Positions 1-7,990 of a stretch of 64,000 nt of DNA are shown here, one piece after another. The position numbers were made by a program, and so were the translations under genes. The stretch's first letter is position 1, and every line of letters begins with the position of its first letter. The stretch is from Aliamphritea hakodatensis (lineage in GTDB: Bacteria; Pseudomonadota; Gammaproteobacteria; Pseudomonadales; Balneatricaceae). The stretch is taken from the NCBI RefSeq assembly GCF_024347195.1, contig NZ_AP025281.1, forward strand, positions 186,001-250,000, in the 5' to 3' direction. The notes under the pieces were generated by a model. It worked only from the letters and a program-made list of their open reading frames with translations, was not told the DNA's origin and searched no databases.

Positions 1-2404
1 CACCGCTGGTAACCACGGTATTACTCCACAGGACGATCTCATCCAGTATCTGCAATGCCGGAATAAATTCTTTGAACAGCAGCCACAGGGCAACGAACAG
101 CAGGCTGACGCTGGTGGCCTTCAGCAGGACTTTAGCCTGATCGGAAATGGTGCTCAGGTTCAGGAAGTTTTCCTGCACGGGGGGCACTTCAGTATTGTTT
201 TCCCGGGCTTCCAGAATCTCACTGCGCCGGGCTTTGGCACGGTCGAAGGCCAGCCTGCGTTCTTCGATCAGCAGCCAGCGCATTCCCAGTCGGTAGAAGG
301 TGAATACGGAAAAGAAGATCATTGTGGTGATCAGCAACAGCAGCATGATGATGCCGCCGGTAAGCACATAGCCCAGCAGGGCCTCAGCAATCAGCACTCC
401 GTGAATCAGCACCAGTGTTGCCAGCCATAACCGGGCACGCTGCCACCACCGGCGGGTTTCAGTAGCTTCGTTGATTTGCGGGGCAACGCGCCATAAGGCG
501 GCCCAGAAACCGCCGGCCAGCATGGCCAGCAGAATAAATACCACCCGGCCAAGGCCAGAGTGTACCTCGGCGGAAGGGGTGCCGGTCAGGTAAATCAGCG
601 CCAGTGTGAGGGGGGTGCCCAGTAAATACAGCGGGTGGGCAAGACGCGACAGTGTGGCGCATAACTCTTCCGGGACATCCAGGTGACGGTACAGGAGCCC
701 GTAAGGACGGCGCAGCCAGAGCAGCAACGACAGATAGGCCCACATCAGCAGTGACAGGCTGATGCTCATCGGCTGCATGACCGGGGCGGGCACCGCAATC
801 AACTTCTGGGTCAAAAACCACAGCCCTGCCGGTACCGGCAGGCTGATCACCGGTGCCAGCAGCAATAACCGCAGGCTGCGGGTAAACTTGTCCTGCACCA
901 CATTGCCCAGCTGTTCGGCCCACTGCTGTTCATGGCGGAGCAGATAGCGGAAGCTGTAAAAACTGATCACCGTCAGCACCAGCAGGGTAAACAGTGAACG
1001 CAACCAGGCACCGGAAGCATTGATCTGACTGTTGCTTATGATCTGTGCCGTGTGTTGCTGAATCGCGCCGAAACTGGCGGCCACATCCTGCAGGAAGCGG
1101 CGGTTAATTTCCGTGGTATTGGGCAGCCAGATCAGATAACGCTCCAGCAGGGCCTGCCCCTGCTCGATCTGTTTGTTGATGTCGTTCTGGACCCCGAGCA
1201 GTTTTGCCCGCTCGTCCAGTTCCTGGGCATAGGCGGTTTCCAGCCGGGCGGTCAGCCCCTTCATGTCGTCCAGCAGCTGTGTGGCACGCTGTTGCGCTTC
1301 CGGGCTGAGATCCGTGACGCTGAATGCCTGATTCAGCGCTTGCTGATTCAGCTCCAGATTAGCCAGCCGGACCTGATTAATCCGCTGCCGGTTGGGCTCG
1401 GTATCCTGCGCCGTGGCGAACCGTTCCGAGAGCGCTTTCAGCTCCAGACTGAAGGTGGTATCGGTGAGTTCCAGTTGCTGCTCAATGGCTTTGTAGCTCT
1501 GCCGCAGGAGGCTTTGCTGGCGTTCCAGTATTCGTCGCTGGGCGATGGCCTGCTCACTGCTTTGCAGGCTGTGGCGCAGTTTTTCAGAGAGTTTTTGATT
1601 GCTCTTAACGATCGGTTGCAGTGCTTCGGGGTATTCTACTTCACCGGGGTCTGCCTTCAGGGCTTCCAGGGCCTGTTCGGCTTCGAGGCGGCGCTTGGTC
1701 TGAATCAGGTCCTGCAGTTCCTGCAGATAGGCTTTATGGGCGGCAATCTGACGGGACAGCAGCTCCAGTTGCAGCAGGTCGTAGTCCCGCTGGCTGGGAA
1801 TGTTGAGAATCTCCAGCTCGAAGGCCTGAATACGGGTGTTATTCAGGACGAAGCGGGCTTCCGTCAGCGTTTGGCTGCCGTTTTCACCGCTGGCCGGTGG
1901 CGCAGCGTCCTGCTTCAGCTTGGTAAGCTGGTCACGCAGGCCAGTGGATTTGTCCTGATAATTGCTGACCTGATTATCGAGGGTGTTAAATTGCTGCTCC
2001 AGTGCCAGCAGGTTGGCCTGTGCCGGTGCCAGCCGGTTCTCCAGTTTTTCCAGTGGCTGGGAGCGCCAGTTTTTGGCCCCGACTGCCGGTTCCGGCGCAG
2101 CCAGCTGCGCCTGCAGTTCTTCGATCAGCCCGGGCAGGTTGGCCAGATTATCCCGTAGCCGGGTTACCCGGGTTTCCAGGCGTTTTGTTTCCTGTAATAC
2201 CGACAGGGTTTGCTGGTAAATTTCCCGTTGCTTGCTGTTGGCCGGATTGTCAGCATTCAGTGCATCCAGCTGTTGGCGGGTGCTGGCGATCTGTTCAGCT
2301 ATATCGGCGCTGGCAAACGGGGTGAAGAGTACGGAAATACAAATTATCAGCGTTAAAACTGCTGGTTGTAATCGGTCACAGAATGATGGATAAAGACGTT
2401 TCAC
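1..2404 (-). CDS. mscK: MscK/KefA-type mechanosensitive channel (3' part lies outside the window)
   Basis: The reading frame is open from a GTG at 2404 to the left edge, giving about 801 residues of a family usually near 1,100. It begins with a signal peptide (hydrophobic run ending FASADIA), followed by about 400 residues of Gln/Leu-rich predicted coiled coil (MscS porin-like region). Several membrane segments follow, and the frame ends with LQILDEIVLW, which resembles the stretch just before the MscS pore in E. coli MscK. The pore-lining helix and beta domain must lie beyond position 1. An in-frame upstream ATG does not exist: the ATG at 2411-2409 reads ATG CCA TTG TGA and stops. The family opens a pore under membrane tension to release solutes during hypo-osmotic shock, and MscK is also gated by external K+. 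The family assignment is firm; function is inferred from family. Confidence 0.85.
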   Translation of the reverse strand, partial: MKRLYPSFCDRLQPAVLTLIICISVLFTPFASADIAEQIASTRQQLDALNADNPANSKQREIYQQTLSVLQETKRLETRVTRLRDNLANLPGLIEELQAQLAAPEPAVGAKNWRSQPLEKLENRLAPAQANLLALEQQFNTLDNQVSNYQDKSTGLRDQLTKLKQDAAPPASGENGSQTLTEARFVLNNTRIQAFELEILNIPSQRDYDLLQLELLSRQIAAHKAYLQELQDLIQTKRRLEAEQALEALKADPGEVEYPEALQPIVKSNQKLSEKLRHSLQSSEQAIAQRRILERQQSLLRQSYKAIEQQLELTDTTFSLELKALSERFATAQDTEPNRQRINQVRLANLELNQQALNQAFSVTDLSPEAQQRATQLLDDMKGLTARLETAYAQELDERAKLLGVQNDINKQIEQGQALLERYLIWLPNTTEINRRFLQDVAASFGAIQQHTAQIISNSQINASGAWLRSLFTLLVLTVISFYSFRYLLRHEQQWAEQLGNVVQDKFTRSLRLLLLAPVISLPVPAGLWFLTQKLIAVPAPVMQPMSISLSLLMWAYLSLLLWLRRPYGLLYRHLDVPEELCATLSRLAHPLYLLGTPLTLALIYLTGTPSAEVHSGLGRVVFILLAMLAGGFWAALWRVAPQINEATETRRWWQRARLWLATLVLIHGVLIAEALLGYVLTGGIIMLLLLITTMIFFSVFTFYRLGMRWLLIEERRLAFDRAKARRSEILEARENNTEVPPVQENFLNLSTISDQAKVLLKATSVSLLFVALWLLFKEFIPALQILDEIVLWSNTVVTSG

Positions 2405-2505
2405 AATGGCATTCCCCGGTGGCACACAGCGTTAATACTATTGGATAGACCCGGGCAATGTAAGGGGAATTATCCCTGTCCCGGAACAGATTAAGGAGCA
2501 AAAGG

Positions 2506-2886
2506 ATGGCGGTAGCCGGATTCAACTCAATACTGCGGGCCGGACTGGCAGCACTGCTGACGATGTCACTGGCCGGTACGGCTGCCGCTGCGGAAGAGCG
2601 TCCGCTGAGCGGGGCCGAGATCCAGCAGTTGCTGGCGGGGAAAACCGCCTATCTGGATAACGGTGCGGTACAGACCTTCAGCAGTAATGGCGATACGCTG
2701 TATTTCCATGAACCCCGCCCGCTGGAACGGGGTACCTGGAAGACCGATGGCAACGAATACTGCTCTGAGTGGGGTGGCCGCTGGAGCTGCTATAAAATGA
2801 CCGGTGACGGTGCCGACCGGATTACCTGGATCGGTGGCGGTACCACTTACCCGGCCCGGATTGAAGCGGGCAATATCTTTCAATAA
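2506..2886 (+). CDS. small secreted protein, paralogue of the protein at 3522-3887
   Basis: The product is 126 residues with a clear signal peptide (hydrophobic 10-24, cut near AAA-AEE). AAGGAG lies just upstream of the ATG. The mature part has the pattern L-S-x-x-x-I-Q-Q-L-L-x-G-x-T, then FSSNGDTLYF, then a two-cysteine motif YCSEWGGRWSCYKM. The same order of motifs occurs in the protein at 3522-3887, so the two are paralogues flanking the LOG gene. Only 12 bases separate this stop from the LOG start, so the two are probably cotranscribed. I do not recognise a named family with certainty; it resembles short DUF-type periplasmic proteins with a paired YCS...CY cysteine signature that could form a disulfide. 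Function is unknown. Confidence 0.75.
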   Translation: MAVAGFNSILRAGLAALLTMSLAGTAAAAEERPLSGAEIQQLLAGKTAYLDNGAVQTFSSNGDTLYFHEPRPLERGTWKTDGNEYCSEWGGRWSCYKMTGDGADRITWIGGGTTYPARIEAGNIFQ

Positions 2887-2898
2887 TAAGGACATACG

Positions 2899-3459
2899 AT
2901 GAAGGTAGCCGTATATTGCGGGTCCAGCATGGGCAATGATGAGGCATATGCTGAAGCGGCCTGTGCACTGGGTAAATACTTTGCTGAACAAAATATCTCG
3001 CTGGTCTATGGCGGCGGTAAAGTCGGTCTGATGGGGGTCGTTGCGGATGCCGTACTGGATAACGGCGGACAGGTCATCGGAGTTATCCCGACTCATCTGA
3101 AGCATAAAGAGATTGGCCATCCCGGGCTGACAGAGCTGATAGAAGTATCTGATATGCATGCCCGTAAAGCCAAAATGGCTGAGCTGGCGGATGCCTACGT
3201 AGCATTGCCCGGCGGGGCCGGTACCATGGATGAATTCTTCGAGATCTGGACATGGGCACAGCTGGGTCATCATCAGAAGCCCTGCGCGCTGTATAACGTC
3301 AATGGTTTTTATGACAGCCTGCTGACGTTTATCCACAGTGCAAAGGATGCCGGGTTTACCCGGGACGCCTTTGCAGAGATGATCATTGTGGCCACTGAAC
3401 CTCAGCAGCTACTGGCGGCGTATGAGCGTTATGAGTCGCCGGCCGGAAAGTGGAACTGA
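2899..3459 (+). CDS. LOG-family nucleoside 5'-monophosphate phosphoribohydrolase
   Basis: The product is 186 residues, normal for the TIGR00730/LOG family. The Rossmann-like start reads VAVYCGSSMGN, with VYGGGKVGLMGVVAD near residue 40, and the hallmark PGGAGTMDEFFE near residues 103-114 carries the catalytic Arg/Glu region. In the family these enzymes release ribose 5-phosphate from nucleoside monophosphates (cytokinin riboside monophosphates in plants and some bacteria); in bacteria the physiological substrate is often unsettled. AAGGAC precedes the ATG. It probably shares a transcript with the small secreted protein upstream. It is a cytoplasmic enzyme with no signal peptide. Family assignment is secure; the exact substrate is not. 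Confidence 0.9.
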   Translation: MKVAVYCGSSMGNDEAYAEAACALGKYFAEQNISLVYGGGKVGLMGVVADAVLDNGGQVIGVIPTHLKHKEIGHPGLTELIEVSDMHARKAKMAELADAYVALPGGAGTMDEFFEIWTWAQLGHHQKPCALYNVNGFYDSLLTFIHSAKDAGFTRDAFAEMIIVATEPQQLLAAYERYESPAGKWN

Positions 3460-3469
3460 CCGGCTGCCG

Positions 3470-3504
3470 CCGCTGCCGGAATCGTTAGTAACGACTGGCA
3501 GCGG
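3470..3504. terminator. candidate bidirectional terminator
   Basis: CCGCTGCC at 3470-3477 pairs with GGCAGCGG at 3497-3504, and the loop itself holds a small CGTTA/TAACG hairpin. TTATTA follows on the + strand. It sits between the converging LOG gene and the small secreted protein gene on the minus strand. The T tract is weak, so the call is tentative. Confidence 0.45.
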
Positions 3505-3521
3505 TTATTATCATCGTATGA

Positions 3522-3887
3522 TCAGTGTCCGAACTGATAGCCGGTCTGCATAATGAAAGGGGCCCGGAAATCATCTTTCATAAAGTAATACACCCCCTGC
3601 GCTTCGTCGTTCATGATTGAATAACATCCCCAGCCTGAGCCGAAATCTGAACAGTAGCGGTTGTTTTCTGCTTTCCATTTGCCTTCAGACGGTTTGGCGT
3701 CACCTTCTTTCATCCACAGGGTCAGGCCTGATTCTGAAAAATACTGAGACGTTTTGCCGCCGAAGTGTACCCCGGCAACGGTATTACCTTTCAGCAGGCT
3801 GTTGATTTGCTGAGTATTCAGTGCCGTTTCTGCTGCCTGAACACTGCCAGCCAGTAGAAGCAGGGGAAGTATGTTGCGAACGCGCAT
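3522..3887 (-). CDS. small secreted protein, paralogue of the protein at 2506-2886
   Basis: The ATG at 3887 is chosen over one 13 codons upstream because AAGGA lies at the right distance and the signal peptide (MRVRN followed by a Leu-rich core, cut near VQA-AET) then sits at the N terminus. The 121-residue product carries LNTQQINSLLKGNT, YFSESGLTLWM, GKWKAENNRYCSDF and WGCYSI. These match the order and cysteine spacing of the protein at 2506-2886, although overall identity is modest. It converges on the LOG gene and is transcribed alone. Function is unknown; periplasmic or secreted location is inferred from the signal peptide. Confidence 0.75.
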   Translation of the reverse strand: MRVRNILPLLLLAGSVQAAETALNTQQINSLLKGNTVAGVHFGGKTSQYFSESGLTLWMKEGDAKPSEGKWKAENNRYCSDFGSGWGCYSIMNDEAQGVYYFMKDDFRAPFIMQTGYQFGH

Positions 3888-4095
3888 ATCAGATATCCTT
3901 ATTGTCTGATGGGAAGGGACAGGCATATGACCGGTGAAATCCGGATTGGTTTCCTGAAGCTCCCCTGCGTACGGGATGTCAGCCGCAAGCCGGTTCAGGT
4001 CGCGTTTGTATAACCGGATGAATTGCCCGGCTATGCCGCGGCGCTTATAATTTGACCGCTGGTTTTAAGCCTTCACCGAGCGATTGCCGTTGTTT

Positions 4096-5118
4096 ATGTC
4101 ACGTACCTTTATCTGGATTCTGATTTCCCTGGCCCTGCATGCCTTGCTTGCATGGGGCTGGCTTTCGTACGTGCCGGAAAAAGCGGCCGGCGGTGGCAGC
4201 ATTACGGTGAATCTGACTGCAGGGGCTGCAGACACCGCACCTGCGGCATCACCCGCTGATGCGCAACAGCCAACGGATGTGGCACAGTCACAGGATATTT
4301 CTGCGCCGTCAGAACCGGCGGTGACGGCTGCAGCCGAAACACCGGCAGCGCCGGTTCCGGAGCCTGCGGTGCAGGCGGTGGACAATATACCCGCTGAAGT
4401 GGCCACCCGGGTAACTGATACCCCTGAGCCGGTGGCGCAGCCAGCCAAACCTGAGGCCCGCAAGCCGCAGGTGACAGAGCACACTGCTGCACCGGCAGAA
4501 CCGCCTGCGGAGCAACCTCAGAAGACCAAACCCGAAGCCGTGGCTGAGGCCGCCCCTGCTCCGGTGGAAAAGAACACAGCCGAACCGCTGCCAGTGAAAA
4601 AACCGGCGGCGGTTGCTGCGGCAAAACCCCCGGTAAAATCGGCTGATCCGGTTGTTCAGGCGGAGGAGACGGTTAAGCCAGCGCCGCAGTCTACAGAGCC
4701 GCCTGTGGAGCAGCTTGTGGAACGGCCTGTAACGCCGCTTGCAGAAGCATTATCAGCAGCAGAAACCGGATCATCGCAGGCGGAGCAGGAGTTTGCTACG
4801 GAAGATGCTCAGCAGGCCGGTGTCGCGGCTCAGCCGGCAGCGGGGGATTTTCTGCAAGCCCGGATTCTGTCGGATCAGAAACCGAAATATCCCCGCCGGG
4901 CCATTGCCCGTGATCAGCAGGGGCAGGTGAAGTTACGTTTGTTTCTGAACGCCCGGGGTGAGGTTGAGCGCTATGAAGTCATCGCAAGCAGTGGCTTTAA
5001 ACTGCTGGACAGGGCGGTACAGCAATTTGTTCAGCAGGAACGTTTTGTCCCTGCGATGCGTAACGGTCTGGCGGTGGCTTCCACACAAACTTTCTCGTTT
5101 ACGTTTCGTTTGCAGTAG
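4096..5118 (+). CDS. tonB: TonB-like energy transducer
   Basis: The 340-residue product has one N-terminal membrane helix containing the SxxxH motif typical of TonB (S11 and H15, in ISLALH). It continues with about 200 residues rich in Ala, Pro, Glu and Lys, as in TonB periplasmic linkers. The last 90 residues match the TonB C-terminal domain: PKYPRRAIARDQQGQVKLRLF, then NARGEVERYEVIASSGFKLLDRAV and RFVPAMRNG. A TTG at 4084 is in frame, but the ATG at 4096 places the helix normally. No exbB or exbD is adjacent, so it must use ExbBD from elsewhere. It converges on the B12 uptake operon and could energise BtuB, though that link is only positional. The last codon and stop lie inside a 12-base tandem repeat. 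Confidence 0.85.
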   Translation: MSRTFIWILISLALHALLAWGWLSYVPEKAAGGGSITVNLTAGAADTAPAASPADAQQPTDVAQSQDISAPSEPAVTAAAETPAAPVPEPAVQAVDNIPAEVATRVTDTPEPVAQPAKPEARKPQVTEHTAAPAEPPAEQPQKTKPEAVAEAAPAPVEKNTAEPLPVKKPAAVAAAKPPVKSADPVVQAEETVKPAPQSTEPPVEQLVERPVTPLAEALSAAETGSSQAEQEFATEDAQQAGVAAQPAAGDFLQARILSDQKPKYPRRAIARDQQGQVKLRLFLNARGEVERYEVIASSGFKLLDRAVQQFVQQERFVPAMRNGLAVASTQTFSFTFRLQ

Positions 5119-5172
5119 GTCTTACAGCAGGTCTTACAGCAGGTCTTACAGCAGGTCTTACAGTAGATCTTT
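5113..5172. repeat. 12-bp tandem repeat at the converging ends of tonB and btuD
   Basis: Five 12-base units, consensus CAGCAGGTCTTA, run from 5113 to 5172. Units two to four are identical, the first has one mismatch and the last has three. On the minus strand each unit reads GAC CTG CTG TAA in the btuD frame, so the array is repeated copies of the last three codons plus stop of btuD. On the + strand the tonB stop TAG is the single C-to-T change in the first unit. Confidence 0.9.
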
Positions 5173-5970
5173 GCTGGTTGATGCCAGTGCGGTGACCCGT
5201 ATCCCGTAGGGGGAATTTTCAATCTGACTGCGAATGCCGAAATGCGTCAGCATATTTGCTTCAGTAATGACCGTATCCGGTGCACCGTCAGCCACGATGC
5301 TGCCGCCGGAGAGCAGCAACAACCGGTGGCAGAAGCGGGATGCCATATCCATATCATGGATGGCTGCAATCGCCAGATGCCCTTCTTCGGTCAGCTCCCG
5401 TACCAGACTCAGCACATCCAGCTGATGGCATACATCCAGGCTGGCGGTGGGCTCATCCAGCAACAGTACCGGCGCTTCCTGTGCCAGTGCCCGGGCGATA
5501 AATACCCGCTGCCGTTCGCCGCCGGACAGCTGATCTGCCCGGCGGTTACGCATGGCGGTCAGGCCGGTCTTGTCCAGCGCATCATTAATGCGTTGCAGGT
5601 CCTGATCCGATTCCGGCTGAAAGGCCCCCAGGTGGGGGGTACGGCCCATGGCGACAATCTCTTCTACCGAAAATCCGTACCCGGTGGATACATCCTGAGG
5701 CACCAGTGAAATATGCCGGGCAATGTCCCGGCGGGGATATTCAGATAAGGGCTTATCATTCAGGCGCACTTCGCCGGAAGCGGCCGGCAGCAGCCCCATC
5801 AGCAGTTTCAGCAGGGTGGATTTGCCGGCACCGTTTGGGCCGATCAGACCGATGAACTGCCCCGGGCTGAATTGCAGGCTGATGTCCTGCAGAATCTGAC
5901 GTTGCTGATAGGCAAAGCTGAGCTGGCTGCAGCTCAGGGTCAGGGCGGTTTTCACAGGGTTATTCTCCAT
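5158..5970 (-). CDS. btuD: cobalamin ABC transporter ATP-binding protein
   Basis: The 270-residue ATPase has all ABC motifs: Walker A GPNGAGKST, a Q-loop in SLVPQDVS, signature LSGGERQR, Walker B VLLLDEPTASLD and the switch His in AIHDMD. It belongs to the iron-siderophore/heme/B12 importer class. It is the last gene of btuB-btuF-btuC-btuD, starts 3 bases after btuC, and lies downstream of a cobalamin riboswitch; that context makes B12 the likely substrate. The C terminus is KDLL, whose codons and stop are repeated in tandem downstream. HmuV or FecE would look alike by motif alone, so the gene symbol rests on the operon. Confidence 0.88.
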   Translation of the reverse strand: MENNPVKTALTLSCSQLSFAYQQRQILQDISLQFSPGQFIGLIGPNGAGKSTLLKLLMGLLPAASGEVRLNDKPLSEYPRRDIARHISLVPQDVSTGYGFSVEEIVAMGRTPHLGAFQPESDQDLQRINDALDKTGLTAMRNRRADQLSGGERQRVFIARALAQEAPVLLLDEPTASLDVCHQLDVLSLVRELTEEGHLAIAAIHDMDMASRFCHRLLLLSGGSIVADGAPDTVITEANMLTHFGIRSQIENSPYGIRVTALASTSKDLL

Positions 5971-5973
5971 GGT

Positions 5974-6999
5974 TCACAGTTGCCCCCGGGTCCGTTGCCT
6001 TAACAGCAGGAAAACAAAGAAAGGTGCCCCCAGCGTGGCGGTTACCACCCCCAGCGGAATGGCTTTTTCAGGCAGGCTGACCCGTAGCAGCAGGTCAGCC
6101 GCCACCAGACAGATGGCCCCGCCCAGCGCACTGGCAGGTAACAGGTAACGGTGTCTTGGTCCCAGAATAAGGCGCAGAATATGGGGGACAACCAGACCGA
6201 TAAAACCAATGCCGCCACATACTGCAATGGATACCCCGACCAGCATGGCGGTGATGATCAGCAGATGCTGGCGGGTTCGGGGGACATCGATACCGACAGA
6301 GGCGGCGTGTACTTCTCCCATCAGCAGGGCATCCAGATCGCGGCTGAAGCACAACACCAGCGCGCAGCCCAGCAGGGCAAAGGGCACGATCAGCCGGACA
6401 TGGTCCCAGGTACGGCCTTCCAGCCCACCCATGCTCCAGTAAACAATCATTTTGCCGGTATCCCAGTCGTTCAGGGACAGGGCCAGAATCAGGGAGGCCG
6501 CCGCGACGTTCAGTGCGCCGATAGCGACCCCGGCCAGTAACAGTGTGCCCATGGCCGTGTGTCCCCGCTGGGTAGCAATGCGGTAAACAATCCACAGGGT
6601 GATGCCGGCGCCGCAGAAGGCAAAGGCCGGCAAAATCCACACCGACAGGCTGGTCAGGCCCAGATAGATGGCAATCACGGCGCCCAGAGAGGCACCGGAA
6701 GACACCCCGAGAATGGAAGGTGACGCCAGCGGGTTGCGGAACATGCCCTGCATCACCGCTCCGCAAACCGCCAGCGATGCGCCGGCGCAGGCACCGATAA
6801 TCACCCGGGGCAGGCGCACATCCAGTAAAATGCTTGCCATCCAGGGGCGGATATCCGCACCGGTATCCATGCCCAGGCTGTGGAGCAGGATGCTGATTAT
6901 TTCAGCGACCGGGATCTGCGCCGGCCCCTGCAACAGTTCTCCCAGCATGGCCAGTATCAGTAATACCGGCATGATGATAAAGATCAGGCGGGGTGTCAT
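5974..6999 (-). CDS. btuC: cobalamin ABC transporter permease (FecCD family)
   Basis: The 341-residue protein has the FecCD/BtuC pattern: an N-terminal helix, LDVRLPRVIIGACAGASLAVCGAVMQGMFRNPLA near residues 58-95, SSGASLGAVIA, and GGIGFIGLVVPHILRL near residue 265, which is the cytoplasmic coupling region. About ten membrane helices are predicted from the hydrophobic runs. Its ATG overlaps the end of btuF by 4 bases, and btuD follows after 3 bases, so the three are translated together. It would form the BtuC2D2 channel in the inner membrane. Substrate is inferred from the riboswitch and BtuB neighbour. Confidence 0.88.
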   Translation of the reverse strand: MTPRLIFIIMPVLLILAMLGELLQGPAQIPVAEIISILLHSLGMDTGADIRPWMASILLDVRLPRVIIGACAGASLAVCGAVMQGMFRNPLASPSILGVSSGASLGAVIAIYLGLTSLSVWILPAFAFCGAGITLWIVYRIATQRGHTAMGTLLLAGVAIGALNVAAASLILALSLNDWDTGKMIVYWSMGGLEGRTWDHVRLIVPFALLGCALVLCFSRDLDALLMGEVHAASVGIDVPRTRQHLLIITAMLVGVSIAVCGGIGFIGLVVPHILRLILGPRHRYLLPASALGGAICLVAADLLLRVSLPEKAIPLGVVTATLGAPFFVFLLLRQRTRGQL

Positions 7000-7964
7000 T
7001 GTTTGATCTCCGGATGTAGCAGCCGGGCAACCGGTTCGATCGCCCGCCAGCTGTATTGGGATGTGGATAAGAGCCAGGCGCCTTTCAGGCTGTGTACCTG
7101 CCGGTGGCGGACGGCGGGAACATTTTTCCAGGCCGGACGCTGCATCAGCTGCATGGCCGTGCTGTCCTGATTATCCGGTGCGCCGGTGCCCATCAGAATA
7201 ATGTCCGGTGCCAGGCTGATCGCCAGTTCTTCGCTGATGGTCTGTGAGCCCTGAATGCCGGTTTCACTGATGACATTAAAACCCCCTGCCAGCCGGATAA
7301 TTTCATCAATGGTGGTCCCCGGGCCGGTGGTGGTGCCGTCGAGATTGAAATACAGCACTCTGGGTTGCGATACATCGCGATAGGTGCTTTTTATGCGCTT
7401 CAGTAGCTGCTGCAGCGCTGCCAGCTGTTGCTCTGCTTTCGGGCGGCTGCCGGTGGCGGCGGCTACCAGACGGATATTGGCCGCCAGATCGTCGAAGGAG
7501 CTGAAGTCCGTTAGCCGTACCACCGGAATGCCTGCGCCCAGTAGCTGGCGGACGGTTTCTGCCTGGGTGTAGCTGGCAATAAATACCAGATCCGGCTCCA
7601 GACTGAGAATTTCTTCAATGTTGCCCTGCAGGCGTTTTACCGCCGGGGGATAGTGGCCGGTGACGTTTGAAAGCGAGGGGTAATCCGCCAGACCTGTGAT
7701 GCCCACCACCCGGTCCGGGGGCAGGAGCCGGGCGAGAATTTCGTCGGTGCCAATGGTCATAGAAACAATCCGCCGGGGCGGCTGTTCAAGGGTGTAGCGG
7801 GCACCGATGGCATCGGTCAGGGTTTTGGGGAAGGAATCCCCTTCGATCTGTGTGGCGGTCAGGGCCGTGTTACTGAACAGGCCGGCACGAATATCCAGCC
7901 GGCTCAGTAGCAGGGCGCCAAGCAGCACAGCAACAATTGCTATCAGTGATCTGTTTTTTGTCAC
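6996..7964 (-). CDS. btuF: cobalamin periplasmic binding protein
   Basis: The 322-residue protein begins with an uncleaved-looking or signal-peptide hydrophobic stretch (residues 7-22). It has the class III binding-protein layout: RRIVSMTIGTDEILARLLPPDRVVGIT, EEILSLEPDLVFIASY, a long connecting helix, and LAPDIILMGTG in the second lobe. No lipobox cysteine is visible, so it is soluble periplasmic or membrane-anchored. It starts 26 bases after btuB and overlaps btuC by 4 bases. It would bind B12 released by BtuB and hand it to BtuCD. An iron-chelate ligand is the main alternative, made unlikely by the riboswitch. Confidence 0.85.
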   Translation of the reverse strand: MTKNRSLIAIVAVLLGALLLSRLDIRAGLFSNTALTATQIEGDSFPKTLTDAIGARYTLEQPPRRIVSMTIGTDEILARLLPPDRVVGITGLADYPSLSNVTGHYPPAVKRLQGNIEEILSLEPDLVFIASYTQAETVRQLLGAGIPVVRLTDFSSFDDLAANIRLVAAATGSRPKAEQQLAALQQLLKRIKSTYRDVSQPRVLYFNLDGTTTGPGTTIDEIIRLAGGFNVISETGIQGSQTISEELAISLAPDIILMGTGAPDNQDSTAMQLMQRPAWKNVPAVRHRQVHSLKGAWLLSTSQYSWRAIEPVARLLHPEIKQ

Positions 7965-7990
7965 AGTGCTGCCCTGTCAGCGCTGAGGGC

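Noticed and set aside
1052..2158. 368-codon + strand frame within the MscK region
   Set aside because: The minus strand encodes the signal peptide, coiled coil and MscK-like end in one long frame, so this is its shadow.
4065..4624. Several frames opposite or overlapping tonB
   Set aside because: The Ala/Pro-rich TonB linker has high GC and few stops in all frames; none of the alternatives shows a domain.
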